Shown: positions 1 to 7,731 of the stretch, piece by piece
Numbering within the stretch: the stretch's first letter is position 1
How the letters are laid out: every line of letters starts with the position of its first letter
Assembly: GCF_013624435.2 (NCBI RefSeq)
Contig: NZ_CP061768.1
Coordinates: 1,880,001 to 1,944,000, forward strand
Length of the DNA stretch: 64,000 nt
Direction of reading: 5' to 3'
Source of the DNA: Nocardioides campestrisoli
GTDB lineage: Bacteria > Actinomycetota > Actinomycetes > Propionibacteriales > Nocardioidaceae
The notes under the pieces: generated by a model
Seen by the model: only the letters and a program-made list of their open reading frames with translations
Told to the model about the DNA's origin: nothing
Database searches by the model: none
Position numbers and translations under genes: made by a program

Positions 1-682
1 CCCACAGCAGCGACTGCTCCAGGTAGTCGGCGCCGGAGAAGACCGCGTCGGCGATGCCGAGGTCGTAGGCCTTCTTGCCGCCGATGACCTTGCCGTTGTT
101 GAGCGGGTTCTCCACCATCACGGTGACCGCCGCGTCCGCGCCGACCAGGTTCGGGAGCAGCCAGGCGCCGCCCCAGCCGGGGACCAGGCCGAGCATGACC
201 TCGGGCAGGCCGAGCGCGGGAGCCGAGTCCATCACGGTGCGGTAGGTGCAGTGCAGCGCGACCTCGAGGCCACCGCCCAGCGCCAGGCCGTTGATGAAGC
301 CGAACGAGGGCTTGCCGCCCTCGCCCAGCTTGCGGAAGACGCCGTGGCCGAGCTCGGCGATCAGCCGGACGCCGTCCGGGCCGCCGCCGGAGATGCCGGA
401 CAGGTCGGCGCCGGCGGCGAGGATGAACGGCTTGCCCGTGACCGCCAGCGCGGTGATCTCGTCGTCGGCCAGGGCAGCGTCGATCGCCTCGTTCAGGGAG
501 ATCAGGCCCTTGAACCCGAAGGTGTTGGGCCGGGTGTGGTCCAGCCCGTTGTCCAGGGTGATCAGGCCCAGGACACCGGCGTCACCCGGCAGGGTGACCT
601 TGCGCAGCTTGGCCTGCGTCACGACCTCGTTCTCGGGGGCGAGGGACGCGGCCTTCTCGATCAGGGTGCTCAGGTCGGACAT
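1..682 (-). CDS. fadB: FadB-type multifunctional beta-oxidation enzyme, N-terminal part (enoyl-CoA hydratase domain), partial
   Basis: The reading frame starts at the ATG at 682 and runs off the left edge. About 227 residues are visible and form an enoyl-CoA hydratase/crotonase fold: the TLDNGLDHTRP segment near residue 43, an oxyanion-hole region around FILAAGADLSG, and the GLALGGGLEVALHC and LPEVMLGLVPGWGG motifs. In the family a 3-hydroxyacyl-CoA dehydrogenase domain follows, so the full protein should hydrate enoyl-CoA and oxidise the 3-hydroxyacyl-CoA. The ATG shares its A with the TGA of the upstream thiolase gene, so the two are translationally coupled as a fadA-fadB operon. The rest of the gene lies outside the window. 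Confidence 0.9.
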   Translation of the reverse strand, partial: MSDLSTLIEKAASLAPENEVVTQAKLRKVTLPGDAGVLGLITLDNGLDHTRPNTFGFKGLISLNEAIDAALADDEITALAVTGKPFILAAGADLSGISGGGPDGVRLIAELGHGVFRKLGEGGKPSFGFINGLALGGGLEVALHCTYRTVMDSAPALGLPEVMLGLVPGWGGAWLLPNLVGADAAVTVMVENPLNNGKVIGGKKAYDLGIADAVFSGADYLEQSLLW

Positions 683-1881
683 CAGGCCTTCTCTCCGTTC
701 CAGTGCGGGTTCTCCCAGACGATGGTCCCGCCCATGCCGATGCCGACGCACATGGTCGTGATGCCGTAGCGGACCTCGGGGCGCTCCTCGAACTGTCGAG
801 CGAGCTGGTTCATCAGGCGCACGCCGGAGGAGGCGAGCGGGTGACCCATGGCGATGGCGCCGCCGTACGGGTTGACGCGCGGGTCGTCGTCGGCGATGCC
901 GTAGTGGTCCAGGAGCGCGAGCACCTGCACCGCGAACGCCTCGTTGATCTCGAAGGCGTCGATGTCGTCGATGGTGAGACCGGCCTGCTTGAGCGCCTTC
1001 TCGGTCGACGGGATCGGGCCGGCACCCATGACCTCGGGCTCGACACCCACGAACGAGTAGGAGACCAGGCGCATCTTGACCGGCAGGCCGAGCTCCTTGG
1101 CGGTCTCCTCGTCGGCGAGGATCGCCGCGGTGGCACCGTCGTTGATGCCCGAGGCGTTGCCGGCGGTCACGTTGCCGTGCGCGCGGAACGGGGTCTTCAG
1201 ACCGGCGAGAGTCTCCATGCTCGTCTGCGGCCGCGGTGCCTCGTCGGTCAGGGCCAGGCCCCAGCCCTCCTCGGCGGAGCGGGTGGCCACCGGCACCAGG
1301 TCGGGCTGGATCTTGCCGGCGGCGTACGCCGCGGCGGTCCGCTGCTGGCTGCGCACGGCGTACGCGTCGGCGCGCTCCTTGGTGATCGCGGGGTAGCGGT
1401 CGTGCAGGTTCTCGGCCGTCTTGCCCATCACGAGCGCGTCGGGGTCGACGATCTTCTCGGAGATGATCCGCGGGTTGGGGTCCACGCCCTCGCCCATCGG
1501 GTGGCGGCCCATGTGCTCGACACCGCCGGCGATGACCACGTCGTAGGAACCGAAGGCGATGCCGCCCGCCGTGGTGGTCACGGCGGTCATCGCGCCCGCG
1601 CACATCCGGTCGATCGAGTAGCCGGGGGTGGTGTTCGGCAGCCCGGCCAGCAGGGCGGCGGTGCGGCCCATGGTCAGGCCCTGGTCGCCGATCTGCGTGG
1701 TGGCGGCGATGGCCACCTCGTCCACCCGCTCCGGGGGGAGCGAGGGGTTGCGCCGCATGAGCTCGCGGATGCACTTGATGACGAGGTCGTCGGCGCGGGT
1801 CTCGGCGAACTGGCCCTTGGCCTTGCCGAACGGCGTGCGCACGCCGTCGACGAAGACGACCTCTCGCAACTGTCGGGGCAC
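682..1881 (-). CDS. fadA: acetyl-CoA C-acyltransferase (thiolase), beta-oxidation
   Basis: This 399-residue thiolase cleaves 3-ketoacyl-CoA to acetyl-CoA and a shortened acyl-CoA, the last step of beta-oxidation. Its catalytic residues are visible: the nucleophile Cys94 in DRMCAGAMTA, His347 in GHPLASSG and Cys378 in TTMCVGIGMGG; NEAFAVQV is also present. Length is normal for the family. The start is GTG at 1881, with AGGAGA a few bases upstream. It overlaps fadB by one base and closely resembles the streptomycete thiolase paired with this type of FadB. An inverted repeat at 1941-1956 upstream could be its operator. Confidence 0.95.
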   Translation of the reverse strand: MPRQLREVVFVDGVRTPFGKAKGQFAETRADDLVIKCIRELMRRNPSLPPERVDEVAIAATTQIGDQGLTMGRTAALLAGLPNTTPGYSIDRMCAGAMTAVTTTAGGIAFGSYDVVIAGGVEHMGRHPMGEGVDPNPRIISEKIVDPDALVMGKTAENLHDRYPAITKERADAYAVRSQQRTAAAYAAGKIQPDLVPVATRSAEEGWGLALTDEAPRPQTSMETLAGLKTPFRAHGNVTAGNASGINDGATAAILADEETAKELGLPVKMRLVSYSFVGVEPEVMGAGPIPSTEKALKQAGLTIDDIDAFEINEAFAVQVLALLDHYGIADDDPRVNPYGGAIAMGHPLASSGVRLMNQLARQFEERPEVRYGITTMCVGIGMGGTIVWENPHWNGEKA

Positions 1882-1940
1882 GGAGTCTCCTAATGGTGCC
1901 TAAAGGGGTCGGTGACCCGGCGTGGGCCGGGCCCGCCTAG

Positions 1941-1956
1941 GTTACCTCTCAGTAAC
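1941..1956. promoter_or_regulatory. inverted repeat in the fadA/PAC2 divergent intergenic region
   Basis: GTTAC (1941-1945) and GTAAC (1952-1956) form a 5-bp inverted repeat with a 6-bp spacer, about 60 bp upstream of the fadA start and between two divergent genes. The half site resembles the GTAAC-containing repeats upstream of fabG4 (7550-7569). A shared fatty-acid regulator is possible but is inference from short motifs. Confidence 0.3.
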
Positions 1957-2017
1957 AATCCCGGGGGGGTTCGGGGGTGTGCCCGTCGTCACCTCCGGGC
2001 CGTGCGCGGGCGCAGCA

Positions 2018-2023
2018 TAGGCT
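2018..2023 (+). promoter_or_regulatory. -10 box of a leaderless promoter for the PAC2 gene
   Basis: TAGGCT ends 6 nt before the ATG at 2030, which places the transcription start at or next to the start codon. No Shine-Dalgarno sequence precedes this ATG, consistent with a leaderless mRNA. Confidence 0.55.
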
Positions 2024-2029
2024 GGGCGC

Positions 2030-2965
2030 ATGCCTGACGCCCCGAACCGACTGGTGCACATCGTCGACGACGTCCCGGAGCTGGAGGGCGTCGACGAGCT
2101 GACCATGGTCCTGGTGCTCACCGGGTTCCTCGACGCCGGCCAGTCCGCCGAGCTGGGTGCCCAGCACCTGCGCGAGCTGGGCGAGGGGCCGGTGGTGGCC
2201 ACCTTCGACGTCGACCAGCTGCACGACTACCGGGCGCGCCGCCCCCCGATCGCCTTCGTGCAGGACCACTACGAGGGCTTCGAGGCCCCTCGGCTGTCCG
2301 TGCGGCTGCTGCGTGACACCGGCGGCACCCCGTTCCTGCTGCTCACCGGTCCGGAGCCGGACATCCGCTGGGAGGCGTTCGCGCTGGCCGTCCGCGAGGT
2401 CGTCGAGCGGCTGGGGGTGACCCGCGTGGTCTCCCTGGGCTCGGTGCCCATGGCGGTGCCGCACACCCGACCCATCGCGGTGACCCACCACGCCAACGAC
2501 TCCTCCCTGCTCACCGGGCGCAGCCCGTGGCGCGGCGAGCTCCGGGTCCCCTCCAGCGCCCAGGCGCTGCTCGAGGTCCGGCTGGGGGAGTGGGGCCACC
2601 CCGCGCTGGGGTACGTCGCGCACGTGCCGCACTACCTGGCCCAGATGGCCTACCCGACCGCGTCGCTCTCGCTCCTGGAGAACCTCGAGATCGGGGGCCG
2701 GCTGACGATCGACCTGACGACCCTGCGCTCGGCCGCCGAGGAGTGCGAGCAGGAGGTCGCCCGTTACCTGACCAGCCACGCGGAGGTCCAGGACGTCGTG
2801 ACCGCTCTGGAGCAGCAGTACGACTCGTTCCAGCGGGCCGAGGAGTCGGGCGCCTCGCTGCTGGCCAGCGACGAGCCGCTGCCCACCGGAGAGGACCTGG
2901 GGCGTCAGTTCGAGCAGTTCCTGGCGGGCCTGGACCGCCCCGACAACGAGCAGGGGCAGGGCTAG
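2030..2965 (+). CDS. PAC2 family protein
   Basis: This 311-residue protein belongs to the PAC2 family, named after the eukaryotic proteasome assembly chaperone 2 and common in actinobacteria. The family signature is visible in the N-terminal LVLTGFLDAGQ segment, in DHYEGFEAPRLSVR, and in the VVSLGSVPMAVPHTRP region. There is no signal peptide or membrane segment, so it should be cytoplasmic. Its molecular role in bacteria is not established; linkage to proteasome biology is only a family-level suggestion. The start is an ATG just after a -10 box. The TAG stop shares its G with the GTG of tesB, so the two genes are coupled. Confidence 0.85.
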   Translation: MPDAPNRLVHIVDDVPELEGVDELTMVLVLTGFLDAGQSAELGAQHLRELGEGPVVATFDVDQLHDYRARRPPIAFVQDHYEGFEAPRLSVRLLRDTGGTPFLLLTGPEPDIRWEAFALAVREVVERLGVTRVVSLGSVPMAVPHTRPIAVTHHANDSSLLTGRSPWRGELRVPSSAQALLEVRLGEWGHPALGYVAHVPHYLAQMAYPTASLSLLENLEIGGRLTIDLTTLRSAAEECEQEVARYLTSHAEVQDVVTALEQQYDSFQRAEESGASLLASDEPLPTGEDLGRQFEQFLAGLDRPDNEQGQG

Positions 2966-3822
2966 TGCCGGGATCGGCGGCCGAGCTGCTGGAGCTGCTG
3001 GACCTCGAGCGCCTGGATCTCGACCTCTTCCGCGGGCGGCAGCCGGACACCCGCCGTCAGCGCGTCTTCGGGGGCCAGGTGGCGGCCCAGGCGCTGCTGG
3101 CCGCCTCTCGTAGCGTGGAGGAGCCGTTCGCGCTGCACTCGCTGCACTCCTACTTCCTGCGGCCCGGCGACACCTCGGTGCCGATCATCTACGACGTGGA
3201 GCGGATCCGCGACGGACGCACCTTCGACGCGCGCCGGGTCGTGGCGCGCCAGCACGGACGCCCCATCTACTACCAGACCTGCAGCTTCCAGCTGCCCGAG
3301 GACGGCTTCGTCCACCAGGACGCGATGCCGGCGGTCCCGCCGCCGGCAGACGCGCTCCCGCTGGCCGAGCTGATCCGCCGACGAGGCGAGGAGGAGGCCG
3401 CGGAGTGGCGCCGGGAGTGGGCGGCGCTGGACGTGCGCTACGTCGGCAACTCGCGCCACGGCCTGGAGGAGGACCCCGCGCACCCTGCCCGCGCGCGAGC
3501 CTGGGTCCGGGTCGACGGCGAGCTCCCCGACGACCGGTCGATCCAGCTGGCCGCGCTGCTCTACGGCACCGACCTGACCCTGCTGGGGGTGACGCTGGTG
3601 CCGCACGGGGTGGACATCGGGTCGCCGACCCTCCAGCCGGCCTCGCTGGACCACACCGTGTGGTTCCACCGGCCGATGCGGGCGGACCGGTGGTGGCTCT
3701 ACGACCAGTACTCACCGTCGGCCTCCGGTGGGCGCGGGCTCGCGCTGGCCAACGTCTTCACCGAGGAGGGCTCTCTCGTCGCCACGGTGGCCCAGGAGGG
3801 GCTCATCCGCCGTCGGCGATGA
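2965..3822 (+). CDS. tesB: acyl-CoA thioesterase II (TesB family)
   Basis: This 285-residue double-hotdog thioesterase hydrolyses acyl-CoA to free acid and CoA. TesB features are the N-terminal RVFGGQVAAQAL, HSLHSYFLRPGD, RDGRTFDARRVVARQ, and the C-terminal LDHTVWFHRP...WWLYDQ.SPSA.GGRGLA region. The frame is open much further upstream, but the natural start is the GTG at 2965 that overlaps the PAC2 stop; from there the length equals that of typical TesB proteins. Together with the surrounding fad genes it points to acyl-CoA pool control. A perfect palindrome lies 11 bp after the stop. Confidence 0.92.
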   Translation: MPGSAAELLELLDLERLDLDLFRGRQPDTRRQRVFGGQVAAQALLAASRSVEEPFALHSLHSYFLRPGDTSVPIIYDVERIRDGRTFDARRVVARQHGRPIYYQTCSFQLPEDGFVHQDAMPAVPPPADALPLAELIRRRGEEEAAEWRREWAALDVRYVGNSRHGLEEDPAHPARARAWVRVDGELPDDRSIQLAALLYGTDLTLLGVTLVPHGVDIGSPTLQPASLDHTVWFHRPMRADRWWLYDQYSPSASGGRGLALANVFTEEGSLVATVAQEGLIRRRR

Positions 3823-3833
3823 GCGCATATACC

Positions 3834-3849
3834 ATTACACGGGTGTAAT
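3834..3849. promoter_or_regulatory. perfect 16-bp palindrome (TetR-type operator candidate)
   Basis: ATTACAC-GG-GTGTAAT is a perfect dyad with 7-bp arms and a 2-bp centre, in an AT-rich pocket unusual for this chromosome. It lies in the 193-bp gap between tesB and the M23 peptidase gene (start at 4016). Its form is typical of TetR-family operators; no regulator gene is adjacent. The rest of the gap shows no gene. Confidence 0.5.
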
Positions 3850-4015
3850 TCACGTGATCTGCCTGACAGACACGCCGGACGCGTGATTATCTGTGAGTGC
3901 TTCCGTGACTTCTGAGCGCTTGTGTGGCATCCGACCCTTCGTGGGACAGGACTGACCACCGGGGCGCGACGAGGTGCCCGCGGAGCGTCCTGCGACTGAC
4001 GAGGTGGACCCCGCC

Positions 4016-5263
4016 GTGCCCCTGACCCACCCCTGGCCGCGCGCCCGCGCCACCACCGCCGCGCTCGGACTGGCCGCCCTGGCGCTGTGCACCACGGCGT
4101 TGACCGCGCCCGCCCAGTCGTCGGCGGCACGCAAGTCGCTGCCAGTGCCGACCACGTCCTTCCAGGTGCCGTTCACCTGCGCGCAGGACTGGTCGGCGGG
4201 CACCCGGGCCCGGCACTCGCCGAGCGTCCACTCGGTCGACTTCAACCGCGCCAAGGACGAGGGCAAGGCGGTCGTGGCCGCCGCGGCCGGGCGGGTGACC
4301 AAGGCCGACCAGACGAGCACGCGGGGCTACGGCAGGCACGTGGTGATCGACCACGGCAACGGCGAGAGCACGACGTACGCCCACCTGAAGAACGTCTTCG
4401 TCGCGGCGGGATCCTCCGTCGACCAGGGAACCCTGATCGGGGCGGTGGGCAAGACCGGGAACACCACCGGCGCCCACCTGCACTTCGAGCAGAAGGTCGG
4501 CCGCGACGTCGTGCCCGCGCACTTCCGCGGGGTCAAGCTGGGGTACGGAGCGGTGACGTCGGGCAACTGCGTCGACGTCCCGATGGCCGGCAACCTGGCG
4601 GGGACGAGGGGTGCCGAGGTGGCGGTCTTCCGTCGTACCCGGCGCGGTGACTTCGTCGTACGCCAGGCCGACGGGGCCACCCCGGCGATCCGGTTCGGCT
4701 CCGGCACCGACGAGCCGGTGCTCGGCGACTGGGACGGCGACGGGCTGGTCCAGCCCGGCACCTGGAACCCGCGCGGGCGCATGTTCAAGCTCAGCGGCCC
4801 CGCCGGGACGACCTCGTTCCGGTTCGGGGCCCGGGGCGACCGTCCCGTGGCCGGGGACTGGGACGGCAACGGCGCGTGGGACGTCGGTGTCTTCCGGCCC
4901 CGTTCTGCGACCTTCCTGCTGCGCGCCGCGTCCGGCGCGGTCGCCTCGGTCCCGATGGGAGATGCCGACGACGTGCCGGTCACCGGCGACTGGGACGGCG
5001 ACGGGCGCACCGACGTGGGCGTCTACGACAAGGCGACGCTGACCTTCACCCTGCGGACCGTCGACCCGGCCGGCGTCGCCGCGTTGGCGACGGTGCCGTT
5101 CGGCTACCCCGGCGACCTGCCGGTCACCGGCGACTGGGACGGCAACGGCACCACCGACCTGGGCACGTGGACCCCGTCCACCGCTGTCTTCAACCTGGCC
5201 CAGGCCCCGGTGGCCACGGCGGCCAGGACGGTCGCCACGCTCCAGTTCGGCGTCCCGCGCTGA
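4016..5263 (+). CDS. secreted M23 (LytM-type) peptidase with C-terminal GDWDGDG repeats
   Basis: The protein begins with a signal peptide (PRAR followed by a hydrophobic stretch ending near TAPAQSSA). An M23 zinc peptidase domain follows: HSVDF supplies the first His/Asp ligands, DHGNGESTTYAHL forms the core, and GAHLHFE carries the HxH motif. The family cleaves peptidoglycan cross-links. The C-terminal half holds four repeats built on GDWDG(D/N)G, each followed about 15 residues later by an aromatic-x-L end; the Asp-rich loops look like FG-GAP/VCBS-type calcium sites. I chose the GTG at 4016 because AGGTGG precedes it and it gives a short n-region; a GTG at 3974 in the same frame is the alternative. 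Confidence 0.8.
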   Translation: MPLTHPWPRARATTAALGLAALALCTTALTAPAQSSAARKSLPVPTTSFQVPFTCAQDWSAGTRARHSPSVHSVDFNRAKDEGKAVVAAAAGRVTKADQTSTRGYGRHVVIDHGNGESTTYAHLKNVFVAAGSSVDQGTLIGAVGKTGNTTGAHLHFEQKVGRDVVPAHFRGVKLGYGAVTSGNCVDVPMAGNLAGTRGAEVAVFRRTRRGDFVVRQADGATPAIRFGSGTDEPVLGDWDGDGLVQPGTWNPRGRMFKLSGPAGTTSFRFGARGDRPVAGDWDGNGAWDVGVFRPRSATFLLRAASGAVASVPMGDADDVPVTGDWDGDGRTDVGVYDKATLTFTLRTVDPAGVAALATVPFGYPGDLPVTGDWDGNGTTDLGTWTPSTAVFNLAQAPVATAARTVATLQFGVPR

Positions 5264-5281
5264 CCCGGCGGGGGGCCGGGC

Positions 5282-6130
5282 TCAGAGCGCCGTGGCCCGC
5301 CCGACCAGGTGCGTGGACCGGTCCTCGGGACTGGTGAGCGAGAACGACCAGGCGGACCGGTCGCCCTCGAGCCCGAACGCCACCCGTCCGGGGAGGAAGA
5401 CCGGCTTGCGGAAGGAGACCTCGACCCGCACGCCGTCCGGCAGGCGGTTCTCGATCGCCGCCAGGCAGCGGGCCTTGGTCCACATGCCGTGGGCGATCTG
5501 CCGCTTGAACCCGAGCGCTCGTGCCGTGAGCGGGTAGAGGTGGATCGGGTTCAAGTCGCCCGAGACGCTGCCGTAGCGCCGCCCCAGGTCGCCGGGCAGG
5601 TCCCAGGTGGTCCTGCCCTCGGGGACCAGCGGCAGGTCGAGGCCGCGAGGGGCGTCCTCGGTCCCGCGGCCCCGGCGCAGGTAGGTCGAGGTGGACTCCC
5701 AGACGATCTCGTCGCCCGAGCTGATCGTGGAGACGAAGTCGAGCAGCGTCCCCTTGGGGTGAGGGCGCGGCTCGCGCACCGAGGTGGTCGCCCCCAACGC
5801 CTCGGTCAGCGCGATCGGGCGGTGCGAGGTGACGGTGTTCTCCAGGTGCACGGTCCCGATCGCCGGCCAGGGGAACGCCGCGCTGCTCATGATCTGCATC
5901 TGGAGGTCGAAGGTCAGCAGGTGCGGGTAGGTGACCGGCACGGTGTCGCGCCGCGGGAAACCGCACACCCGGGCGTAGGCGGCGACGTGCCGGGGATCGA
6001 TCTCGGTCACCGGCCCGGTGCGGGCGATGCCGGTGAACTCCGAGGCCGGTGCCTTCCGTACCCCGGGCAGCTGGTTGACCCCGGGGACGGCGGGCAGGGC
6101 CGCGCGGGCGAGCGCGAGCGCGCCGGCCAC
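5282..6130 (-). CDS. htdX: MaoC-family (R)-hydratase, HtdX-like
   Basis: This 282-residue protein has the double-hotdog architecture of MaoC-like dehydratases: the N-terminal half contains FTGIARTGPVTEIDP and YPHLLTFDLQMQ, and the C-terminal half contains SGDLNPIHLYP with the hydratase Asp/His motif, followed by IAHGMWTKA. Such enzymes hydrate enoyl thioesters stereospecifically. It starts with GTG one base after the fabG4 stop, so the two are cotranscribed. The arrangement MaoC-fabG4 divergent from a thiolase matches the M. tuberculosis Rv0241c (htdX)-Rv0242c (fabG4)-Rv0243 (fadA2) locus, which supports orthology. Confidence 0.88.
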   Translation of the reverse strand: MAGALALARAALPAVPGVNQLPGVRKAPASEFTGIARTGPVTEIDPRHVAAYARVCGFPRRDTVPVTYPHLLTFDLQMQIMSSAAFPWPAIGTVHLENTVTSHRPIALTEALGATTSVREPRPHPKGTLLDFVSTISSGDEIVWESTSTYLRRGRGTEDAPRGLDLPLVPEGRTTWDLPGDLGRRYGSVSGDLNPIHLYPLTARALGFKRQIAHGMWTKARCLAAIENRLPDGVRVEVSFRKPVFLPGRVAFGLEGDRSAWSFSLTSPEDRSTHLVGRATAL

Positions 6131-6131
6131 C

Positions 6132-7484
6132 TCAGGCCCCCAGCATCATCTGGCCGCAGACGCGGACCACGTTGCCGTTGACCGCGGTCGAGGCGGGCGA
6201 GGCGAACCAGGCGATGGTCTCGGCCACGTCGACCGGGAGCCCGCCCTGGCTCATGGCGTTGAGTCGCTGGCCGACCTCGCGGGTGGCGAACGGCACCGCG
6301 GCCGTCATCTGGGTGACGATGAACCCCGGCGCCACCGCGTTGACGGTGATGCCGTCGGAGAGCTCGTCGGCCAGGCTGTCGACCAGTCCGATGACGCCCG
6401 CCTTGGACGCGGCGTAGTTCGTCTGGCCGACGTTGCCGGCGATGCCGGCGATCGAGGCGACGCCGATGATCCGGCCGTTGGCGCCGACGACGCCCTGGTC
6501 CAGCAGCTCGCGGGTGATCAGCTCGGGCGCGAGCAGGTTGACCGAGATCACGCTGTCCCAGCGCGCCTCGTCCATGTTCGCCAGCTTCTTGTCCCGGGTG
6601 ATGCCCGCGTTGTGCACCACCACGTCCACCCCGCCGTGCTGCTCGCGCAGGTGGTGGGCGATCCGCTGCGGCGCGTCGGAGTGGGTGATGTCCAGGCTGA
6701 GGTGGTCGCCGTCCAGCTCGGCCATCAGGGACTGCAGCTCGCTCGCCGCCTGCGGCACGTCGACCCCGACGACGGTGGCCCCGTCGCGGTGCAGCACCCG
6801 GGCGATCTGCTCGCCGATGCCCCGGCTGGCGCCGGTGACCAGGGCCACCTTGCCCGCCAGCGGCTTCTCCCAGTCGGTGACCGCGACCGCGTCCTGGCGA
6901 CCGCGCGCGCCGATCCGGACGACCTGGCCGGAGACGTAGGCGGACTTGGGGGAGAGGAGGAAGGCGAGCGTGGAGTCGGTCGCGTCCTCGGCGCCCTCGC
7001 TCACGTAGACGAGCTGGGAGGTGCCGCCGCGGCCGATCTCCTTGCCCAGCGACCGGGTGAAGCCCTCCAGCGCCCGCTGGGTCATCCGCGCCGCGCCGGT
7101 CAGCTGCTCGGGGGGCGTCCCGAGCACGACGACCCGGGGGCAGGGGTCGAGGCGGCGCAGGAGGGGGGTGAAGAAGTCGCGCAGTGCCACCAGCTCCTCG
7201 GGACGCTCGAGGCCGGTGGCGTCGAAGACCAGACCCTTGTATGTCGTGCGCCCGGTGCCGTCCGTCTGCTCGGGATCCTCGGTGACCGCCGCGATGCCGA
7301 GGCTGTCCAGCGTCTTGGACAGGCGGTCGGCCATCCGGCCCCGGCCGCCGACCAGCACGGTGCCGTCGACCAGCGGCGAGCCCTCGCTCCACCGCTCGAG
7401 CCGCGCGGGGCTGGGCAGCCCCAGGTTCTTCACGAGTAGCTTGCCGACGGGCGTGGAGACGAAGCCCTGGTAGCGGTCGGTCAT
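6132..7484 (-). CDS. fabG4: high-molecular-weight 3-oxoacyl-ACP/CoA reductase FabG4
   Basis: This 450-residue protein has a flavodoxin-like N-terminal half and a C-terminal SDR ketoreductase domain, the layout of FabG4 rather than ordinary 250-residue FabG. The NAD(H)-binding TGASRGIGEQIA, the NAG motif in VVHNAGITRD and the catalytic YxxxK in NYAASKAGVIG are present. It reduces 3-ketoacyl thioesters and would act with the coupled HtdX. The ATG at 7484 gives MTDRYQGF, with AAAGG upstream; the frame is open for 22 more codons but lacks a ribosome binding site there. Confidence 0.9.
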   Translation of the reverse strand: MTDRYQGFVSTPVGKLLVKNLGLPSPARLERWSEGSPLVDGTVLVGGRGRMADRLSKTLDSLGIAAVTEDPEQTDGTGRTTYKGLVFDATGLERPEELVALRDFFTPLLRRLDPCPRVVVLGTPPEQLTGAARMTQRALEGFTRSLGKEIGRGGTSQLVYVSEGAEDATDSTLAFLLSPKSAYVSGQVVRIGARGRQDAVAVTDWEKPLAGKVALVTGASRGIGEQIARVLHRDGATVVGVDVPQAASELQSLMAELDGDHLSLDITHSDAPQRIAHHLREQHGGVDVVVHNAGITRDKKLANMDEARWDSVISVNLLAPELITRELLDQGVVGANGRIIGVASIAGIAGNVGQTNYAASKAGVIGLVDSLADELSDGITVNAVAPGFIVTQMTAAVPFATREVGQRLNAMSQGGLPVDVAETIAWFASPASTAVNGNVVRVCGQMMLGA

Positions 7485-7549
7485 GGGGAGGCCTTTCGGT
7501 CGGTGGATCACGAGCACGACCCGGGTGTGCAGGACTAGGGTGCCCGACA

Positions 7550-7569
7550 TGTAACTCCTGGTGTAACTC
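7550..7569. promoter_or_regulatory. direct repeat of TGTAACTC in the fabG4/fadA2 intergenic region
   Basis: TGTAACTC occurs at 7550-7557 and again at 7562-7569, a 12-bp period that puts both copies on the same face of the helix. The repeats lie 66 bp upstream of the fabG4 start in an AT-richer patch. The core resembles the GTGTAAT arms at 3834-3849. Regulatory function is inference. Confidence 0.4.
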
Positions 7570-7646
7570 GGCGTCCATATTTCGTGACGTTGCCCTCATC
7601 GGGTTCCGAGAAGGGCTCGCGCACGCCAGGATTGACCGCCCGTGGT

Positions 7647-7663
7647 CGGGTACGACGTACCCG
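7647..7663. promoter_or_regulatory. 17-bp palindrome upstream of fadA2
   Basis: CGGGTAC-GAC-GTACCCG is a perfect inverted repeat with 7-bp arms, just after a TTGACC hexamer (7632-7637) that could be a -35 box, and about 70 bp before the fadA2 start. Its position suits an operator for the thiolase promoter. Confidence 0.4.
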
Positions 7664-7731
7664 CACCGGGCCCCGCAGACATGCCGGCCCACCACCCGGC
7701 CCACCAGCCAGTCACCCCGCAGGAGCTCAAG

